Positions 5,850 to 10,149 of a DNA stretch of 10,149 nucleotides are shown here, in pieces (the first letter of the stretch is position 1; the number at the start of each line of letters is the position of its first letter). The notes beneath the pieces were generated by a model. That model did not search any database, was not told the origin of the DNA, and worked only from the letters and a program-made list of their open reading frames with translations. A program made the translations under genes and the position numbers. Location of the stretch: NCBI GenBank assembly GCA_003532715.1, contig DOEZ01000122.1:1-10149 (forward strand), written 5' to 3'. Origin of the DNA: Planctomycetaceae bacterium (GTDB lineage: Bacteria > Planctomycetota > Planctomycetia > Pirellulales > Thermoguttaceae).

Positions 5850-5908
5850 ACCGGTTGTCCGCCGTGGTAACCTACGGTCACTACTTCGATATGATGCAAG
5901 ATCTCGGC

Positions 5909-6427
5909 GTGTGCCACACTACGCCGTTAACCGAACGATACCCGTTCAGGGCGTTTGTTATTGTCACACAACGGTTTACAGGCCAAGGTTCATGACATTG
6001 TGGCGGCACGCATTGACGAGACACGACCTCGATAGTGCAACACGAACCAGGTGACGAAACATAAATCGGGTGGCGAAGCACGAATTGGATGGAACGATCC
6101 GGCTCCGAAGGAGTCAAAGCAATTAGCCGGCGGGGTACCCCCGGAAATGATGAAGAAAGGACGCCGACCCCGGAGGGGTCGCAGAGCAAGCCAATGCACA
6201 ATCGACCGGCCACGAGACGTTCGCCTGACACAGCTTCGACCCCTCCGGGGTCGGCAAATTCCATTGCCAGCCAACCCCGGGTCCGCTGCGCGACCCGGGG
6301 CTAATAGCTTTCATCCCTACGGGATGAGGCGACTGACAAACGACATTTTGTGCCAAACATCCCGAACGCTGGCAACAAGTTACGTCAAATCGCCACGAAA
6401 CTCGGTTCACGGCGTAGAGTGGCACAC
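5909..6427. repeat. 519-bp gene-free segment bounded by 26-bp inverted repeats
   Basis: 5909-5934 (starts GTGTGCCAC) and 6402-6427 (ends GTGGCACAC) are reverse complements at 24 of 26 positions, with no further match on either side. No target-site duplication is visible at the outer edges (CTCGGC against ACTTGA). The inside has open frames on both strands but none with family resemblance or a ribosome-binding site. The right arm ends 51 bases before the SIMPL gene, whose promoter may lie there. The arrangement would suit a MITE-like element or a pair of inverted copies of a small repeat. Confidence 0.6.
6103..6326. repeat. Hairpin cluster within the 5909-6427 segment
   Basis: Perfect hairpins seen: CTCC-GAA-GGAG (6103-6113), CGACCCC-GGA-GGGGTCG (6165-6181), its reverse complement CGACCCC-TCC-GGGGTCG (6237-6253), and CATCCC-TAC-GGGATG (6312-6326). 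A 9-bp stem CCCCGGGTC/GACCCGGGG lies at 6275-6283 and 6292-6300; on the minus strand its centre can fold to a GCA triloop with one bulged base. There is also a 10-bp palindrome GGGGTACCCC at 6132-6141. The two GGA/TCC hairpins could also pair with each other over 17 bases. Confidence 0.75.
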
Positions 6428-6478
6428 ACTTGATTTGTGGTCAATAGACAGGCCTTTTACAGAACAAGGAGAAACGCG

Positions 6479-7789
6479 ATGAAACGAACGATACTTTGCA
6501 CGATGACGGCGATCCTCTGCGGCGTCACCGCCTGGGCCGACGACGGCCGTCCGCCTCAGGTCATGGTCTTCGGCACGGCCACCAACGAAGTGGCTCCCGA
6601 TATGATGCTTTGGTCGTTGGCCGTCACGAACACCGGCGAGACCCTAGAGAAAGTCGCCCATCGGCACACGGAAGTCGTGGCAGCCGTTCTGACGCTGCTC
6701 AAAGACGCCCAAGTGCCCGAGGAGACGCTTCAAACGGCCCGCATGGAATTCGGCGTGAATTGGACATACCGGGGCAACTCGTGGGTGCGCGAAGGATATT
6801 CGGCGTCGACGCGTATCGCCTTCAAGATCAGCGATTTCGGTGCCTATGGAGCCCTCTGGATGGGATTGGCCAAGATTTCCGACGTGAGCGTCGAGAGCGT
6901 CGACTACGATCATTCAAAACGGATCGATCTCCGGAACGAAACTCGAACGAAGGCATTGCTGGCCGCCAGAAAGAAGGCAACCGCCATGGCCGAGGCGCTC
7001 GGGTCGAAGATCGGCGAGCCATTGCTCATCGAGGAGGATATCTCGGTGAACGAAGGCTTGCGGCAATCGGCAATGTTGAACTTCACGGAGAAGTCAGAAC
7101 CTGTTCGCGAAACCGAGTCGGCGCTGGCGCCGGGGACCATCCCGATTCGCGCCCGGGTCAAGGTGGCGTTTCGACTGGTTACCGTGGCCGACCGCGCAGC
7201 CACCGGAAACGCAAGCCGTGTCATATTCCCTTCCGTCGCATCGGTGATGTACACGCACGCTGGTCCGGCCCGAGGCGACGAACCGAGTCTGGTTCACGAG
7301 GATGACGCGATCAGGATGGTGGCCGTCGGATGCAGCACGGCTCAATCCTCCGGCACTCCGGGACTCTATGTCTTAAGGAAGGACCGAGAGGACTGGATCC
7401 GGATTGAGAGGGTTTCCACCAGAGCGGCAGTCTTCGGACGCTCGCCGACCGCGGATGAGGCGCAAGGCCACAAATTGCCTTCCGTCGCCTGGGACTATCG
7501 TCCATTAGCCAAAAGGAATTGGGTCCAGGTACCGTTGCCGACATCAGGTTCCGTCAACTTTCCGGATCAAGTCGAGAAGGACGCAGTGGGCGGCGACTAT
7601 CTGCTTCATTTTAACTCGTCTTGGAAGATCGAAGGCGTTCGAACCACGCTCCGCGTGCGAATAAGCGAACTCCTGGGGAGTCGGGACCGTCAACCGCTTG
7701 ACACACATGGATCGTGCTGGCCAAGCCCTTCGCAACGTGATATGCTTGCGCCAAACGAGGCGATGCCATGGCAAGCGGTAGAATCCTGA
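6479..7789 (+). CDS. Secreted SIMPL-domain (DUF541) protein with a long C-terminal extension
   Basis: This is a 436-residue protein. A signal peptide covers residues 1-20 (MKRTILCTMTAILCGVTAWA, cleavage at AWA). The SIMPL domain spans about 25-232: VMVFGTATNEVAPDMMLWSL opens it, followed by RTKALLAARKKATAMAEALG and a final VKVAFRLVTV strand. Related proteins (YggE-like) are about 230-250 residues, periplasmic and linked to oxidative-stress protection, with no known enzyme activity. The remaining 200 residues have no family I recognise. They include SLVHEDDAIRMVAVGCSTAQ and a beta-like segment near 380-410; the last 25 residues are low in regular structure. The start is supported by AAGGAG at 6466-6471. 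The 3' end overlaps the regulator gene by 22 bases in another frame, which suggests cotranscription. An unnoticed frameshift near 7690 could have lengthened the tail. Confidence 0.8.
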   Translation: MKRTILCTMTAILCGVTAWADDGRPPQVMVFGTATNEVAPDMMLWSLAVTNTGETLEKVAHRHTEVVAAVLTLLKDAQVPEETLQTARMEFGVNWTYRGNSWVREGYSASTRIAFKISDFGAYGALWMGLAKISDVSVESVDYDHSKRIDLRNETRTKALLAARKKATAMAEALGSKIGEPLLIEEDISVNEGLRQSAMLNFTEKSEPVRETESALAPGTIPIRARVKVAFRLVTVADRAATGNASRVIFPSVASVMYTHAGPARGDEPSLVHEDDAIRMVAVGCSTAQSSGTPGLYVLRKDREDWIRIERVSTRAAVFGRSPTADEAQGHKLPSVAWDYRPLAKRNWVQVPLPTSGSVNFPDQVEKDAVGGDYLLHFNSSWKIEGVRTTLRVRISELLGSRDRQPLDTHGSCWPSPSQRDMLAPNEAMPWQAVES

Positions 7790-8490
7790 CCATCGAGGAC
7801 GACCCGGCGATACGGCGGGGAATCGTCGACGCGCTGCGGTTCGCCGGCTACGACGTGCTCGAAGCGGCCGACGGGTCGCACGGCATCGAAATGGCCCTGC
7901 GCCGAGAGTACGACCTGCTGCTGCTCGATCTGGTTCTGCCTCCGCCCGACGGCTTCGAGATTCTCGCCAGGCTTCGACGCGACCGGCCCACCGTGCCGAT
8001 CATCGTTCTGACGGCGCGAGGCGAGGAGGCCGACCGGGTGCGCGGGCTTCGCGACGGGGCCGACGACTACGTGGTCAAGCCGTTCAGCGTCAAGGAACTG
8101 CTGGCCCGGGTCGAGGCCGTCTTGCGCCGCACGCCCGGGCGGCCCGAACCGATCGCGGCGATCGGGGTTCCGGGCGGCCGGATTGATTTGGCGCGGCGCG
8201 AGGTCTGTTTCGACGACGGCCGCCGCGCCGAACTGTCAGAACGCGAAGCTGATCTGCTGGGTTATCTGGCGGCCCATCGCGGCCGGGCGATTTCGCGAGA
8301 TGAACTGCTGGCGAATGTGTGGCGGATCCCGCCTCGCGGGCTGACCACCCGGACGATCGACATGCACGTGGCGCGGCTCCGCGAGAAGATCGAATGCGAC
8401 CCGGCCCGGCCGGTCGTGATCTTCACGGTGCGCGGCAAGGGCTATCGGTTCGCCCGGGACACGGAGTCTCTCGATGACGATGAAGTTTAG
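7768..8490 (+). CDS. OmpR/PhoB-family response regulator
   Basis: This 240-residue cytoplasmic transcription factor has an N-terminal receiver domain (about 4-118) with the acidic pair Asp11/Asp12, phosphoacceptor Asp54 (LLLLDLVLPPPDG), Thr82 (VLTARG) and Lys104 (VVKPFSVKELL), all conserved. The winged-helix DNA-binding domain spans about 140-232: LSEREADLLGYLAAHRGRAI, then RTIDMHVARLREKIE (recognition helix) and FTVRGKGYRF (wing). It should be phosphorylated by the kinase encoded 102 bp downstream. ATG 7768 is preceded by CGAGG at 7756-7760; a nearby ATG at 7763 is out of frame. It overlaps the SIMPL gene end, so translation may be coupled. The target genes are unknown; autoregulation or control of the SIMPL gene would be typical. 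Confidence 0.95.
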   Translation: MASGRILTIEDDPAIRRGIVDALRFAGYDVLEAADGSHGIEMALRREYDLLLLDLVLPPPDGFEILARLRRDRPTVPIIVLTARGEEADRVRGLRDGADDYVVKPFSVKELLARVEAVLRRTPGRPEPIAAIGVPGGRIDLARREVCFDDGRRAELSEREADLLGYLAAHRGRAISRDELLANVWRIPPRGLTTRTIDMHVARLREKIECDPARPVVIFTVRGKGYRFARDTESLDDDEV

Positions 8491-8513
8491 CGAAACCTCT
8501 TGTGCCTCCGGCA

Positions 8514-8582
8514 CCCAGGTTCAAGAACCTGGGCCACCCTCGGAAGTTGGACCTCCGACAAAACCTGGGATGCCCTCGGAAG
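8514..8582. repeat. Repeat unit between regulator and kinase genes
   Basis: Three elements are seen. A 9-bp hairpin CCCAGGTTC-AA-GAACCTGGG lies at 8514-8533. An imperfect hairpin lies at 8540-8558 (TCGGAAGT, loop TGG, ACCTCCGA, one mismatch). A 21-nt direct repeat, 8526-8546 and 8562-8582, matches at 18 positions. The second direct-repeat copy ends with GGAAG (8578-8582), the only ribosome-binding candidate for the kinase. There is no T-run, so it need not stop transcription, but it may lower kinase expression relative to the regulator. Confidence 0.7.
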
Positions 8583-8592
8583 CGAAAACAAC

Positions 8593-10149
8593 ATGAGACG
8601 TTCCCATTATCTCTATCTCTGGTTGGCGTTCGGGTCGTGCCTGGCGGTCGTTCTGGCGGCGATGGCCTGGGTCAGCGAGACGGCCCTGGAACTCCACCAG
8701 GCCCAAGCCGCCGCTCGCAACAACGCAGCGCTCGAAGAAAACGTGCGTCTAGCCCTCTGGCGGATGGATTCGATTCTTGCGCCGCTGGTCACCCAAGAAA
8801 ATATGTTTCCGCCGACCAACTACGGGCTCGCGCCCAACCTGTTTCGTGAGAATCGCGACTCGAATGGGTTCGTATTGGCGCGCTTTCAACTTGGATCGGA
8901 CGGGCACGTCACGATCTTGCCTCGCCGCGCGTCCGACGTGGATGCACCGGACAAACCCGAGGCAAAATGGCTGGCGACGTTGGACCACGCCGCGTTGCTG
9001 CCGAAACTACCCACCGACGCCCTCCTGCCTTGGACGATCACCGACCCGGTATCCACCTCGCCCGGTCCCGGCACGGCGGTGTCACAAGTCGCCGAGCGAG
9101 ACATGAACGAGTTCCAGGCTCGCAATCGGGCCGTGCTCAGCAACACTCAGCAGCCCTTGCTCAATCTCAATCAGAACCGCCAATTCGGTGAATCGCCGCC
9201 ACCGGCCGAATCTAGCGCGGGCGTGATGCGGCCGATGTGGATGGGGGACCGTCTGATTTTGGTGCGTCGCGCCATGTTGCGAGGATACGACATTCATGAT
9301 CGCAACATTGTCCCGTCGGAAGTGGAGTGCATCCAAGGCTCCGTGCTCGATTGGCCCCGGCTGCGGAAGTTCCTTCAAGCAGAAATTGCCGATCTTCTGC
9401 CCGAGGCCGTGCTCCGCCCGGCCGACGTCGGGGTCCGTGAGTCGAGACTTCTGGCCGCCTTGCCGATCGCAATCGAGCCGGGCCGGTTCGCCGCTCCGGA
9501 CGCGCCGTCGGGCCCGTTGGACCTCGTGCCCACCTTGTGCCTGGCGTGGGCCGGCGTCCTGGTCGCCGCGTTGGCGGTGGCGATTCTTCTTTGGGGCGTG
9601 ATGCGGCTTGGCGAGCGGCGGGCGACGTTCGTCTCGGCCGTGACCCATGAATTGCGATCCCCCCTGACCACGCTTCGGATGTACGCCGACATGCTTTGCG
9701 AGGGTATGGTGGCCGACCACAACAAGCAACAGCACTATTTCCAGACACTGCGGGCCGAGACCGATCGCCTGGAACACCTCGTCGAGAATGTCCTGGCGTA
9801 CGCGCGGCTCGAACGAAATCGCGGCAGGCAGCAACCGAAAGACCTCCCCGTCGGCGAACTGCTCGACAGCGTCGCCGCGCGGCTGGCTGCCCGGGCCGAA
9901 CAGGCCGAAATGAACTTCGTCGTTCAGGCCGGCGACTCGATCCGGGCGACCACGGTTCGTGCCAACCCCTCGGCGGTGGACCAAATCCTCTTCAATCTAG
10001 TTGACAATGCATGCAAGTACGCCGCCGGGGCCGTCGACCGGCGGATCCATCTCGACGTGGTCCCCAGCGACCGCCATGTGCTCATGCGGCTGATCGACCA
10101 CGGCCCGGGGCTGGACGCCTCGGCGCGGCGACGGCTGTTCAGGCCGTTC
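8593..10149 (+). CDS. Membrane sensor histidine kinase (3' end cut by window edge)
   Basis: 519 codons lie in the window with no stop. Residues about 6-27 form the first membrane helix and about 311-336 the second (CLAWAGVLVAALAVAILLWG), leaving roughly 280 periplasmic residues with no recognised sensor domain; this part has a Gln/Asn-rich stretch (NTQQPLLNLNQNRQFGE). The cytoplasmic H-box is FVSAVTHELRSPLTTLRMYA with phospho-acceptor His352. The N-box is DQILFNLVDNACKYA with Asn472, and the G1 box DHGPGLD with Asp502. The G2 ATP-lid lies beyond the edge. Only about 15 residues separate the second helix from the His, so there is no room for a HAMP domain. ATG 8593 has a weak GGAAG ten bases upstream. 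It is the cognate partner of the preceding response regulator. The signal sensed is unknown. Confidence 0.93.
   Translation, partial: MRRSHYLYLWLAFGSCLAVVLAAMAWVSETALELHQAQAAARNNAALEENVRLALWRMDSILAPLVTQENMFPPTNYGLAPNLFRENRDSNGFVLARFQLGSDGHVTILPRRASDVDAPDKPEAKWLATLDHAALLPKLPTDALLPWTITDPVSTSPGPGTAVSQVAERDMNEFQARNRAVLSNTQQPLLNLNQNRQFGESPPPAESSAGVMRPMWMGDRLILVRRAMLRGYDIHDRNIVPSEVECIQGSVLDWPRLRKFLQAEIADLLPEAVLRPADVGVRESRLLAALPIAIEPGRFAAPDAPSGPLDLVPTLCLAWAGVLVAALAVAILLWGVMRLGERRATFVSAVTHELRSPLTTLRMYADMLCEGMVADHNKQQHYFQTLRAETDRLEHLVENVLAYARLERNRGRQQPKDLPVGELLDSVAARLAARAEQAEMNFVVQAGDSIRATTVRANPSAVDQILFNLVDNACKYAAGAVDRRIHLDVVPSDRHVLMRLIDHGPGLDASARRRLFRPF

Noticed and set aside
6051..6482. Open frames through the hairpin-rich segment on both strands
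   Set aside because: They run through palindromes, lack ribosome-binding sites, and both strands are equally open, as expected for GC-rich repeats.
7698..7746. TTGACA (7698) with TATGCT (7741) as a promoter for the regulator gene
   Set aside because: The spacing of 37 bases is far from 16-18, and no acceptable -10 lies at the right distance from TTGACA.

Overview
The window looks like a piece of a planctomycete chromosome (Planctomycetota, probably a Pirellulales-like lineage). This is inferred from style, not from a marker gene: GC-rich coding sequence, widely spaced genes, secreted DUF4139-like and SIMPL proteins, an ORF6N-domain gene sitting in repeats, and intergenic DNA packed with palindromic repeats and degenerate repeats built on CACGAAG/CTCCGTGAGAG words. 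No rRNA, tRNA, CRISPR array or transposase gene was seen.

Layout. 1-334 (minus, cut by the left edge) is a small cupin protein. 792-1307 (plus) is a bacterial ferritin with a complete ferroxidase site. It converges on galactokinase galK, 1452-2600 (minus), and a 101-bp inverted-repeat block lies between them. 2601-4211 is repeat-rich and contains one gene, an ORF6N-domain protein at 3084-3644 (minus). That gene is enclosed by two related copies of a ~130-bp repeat block (2941-3073 and 3684-3823) in direct orientation, and its own coding sequence carries a perfect 15-bp hairpin. 4212-5849 (plus) is a secreted DUF4139-like protein; just upstream is an exact 30-bp inverted-repeat pair. 5850-6478 has no credible gene but holds a 519-bp segment bounded by 26-bp inverted repeats and filled with short hairpins. 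6479-7789 (plus) is a secreted SIMPL-domain protein with an unusual C-terminal extension. It overlaps an OmpR-type response regulator (7768-8490), which is followed by its sensor histidine kinase (8593 to the right edge, cut), probably one operon.

How it works together. The ferritin (iron storage), galactokinase (Leloir pathway) and cupin appear to be independent housekeeping genes. The SIMPL protein, regulator and kinase probably form a functional unit at the cell envelope. The kinase has a large periplasmic region (about 280 residues) whose ligand cannot be read from the sequence.

The most interesting layer is the repeats. Most of the short hairpins found have three-base loops that read GNA on one strand (GAA, GGA, GCA, GTA), and several larger blocks begin with GTAG and end with CTAC. 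This resembles REP/BIME palindromes mobilised by Y1 (HUH) transposases, but no such enzyme is in the window, so that link is a hypothesis.
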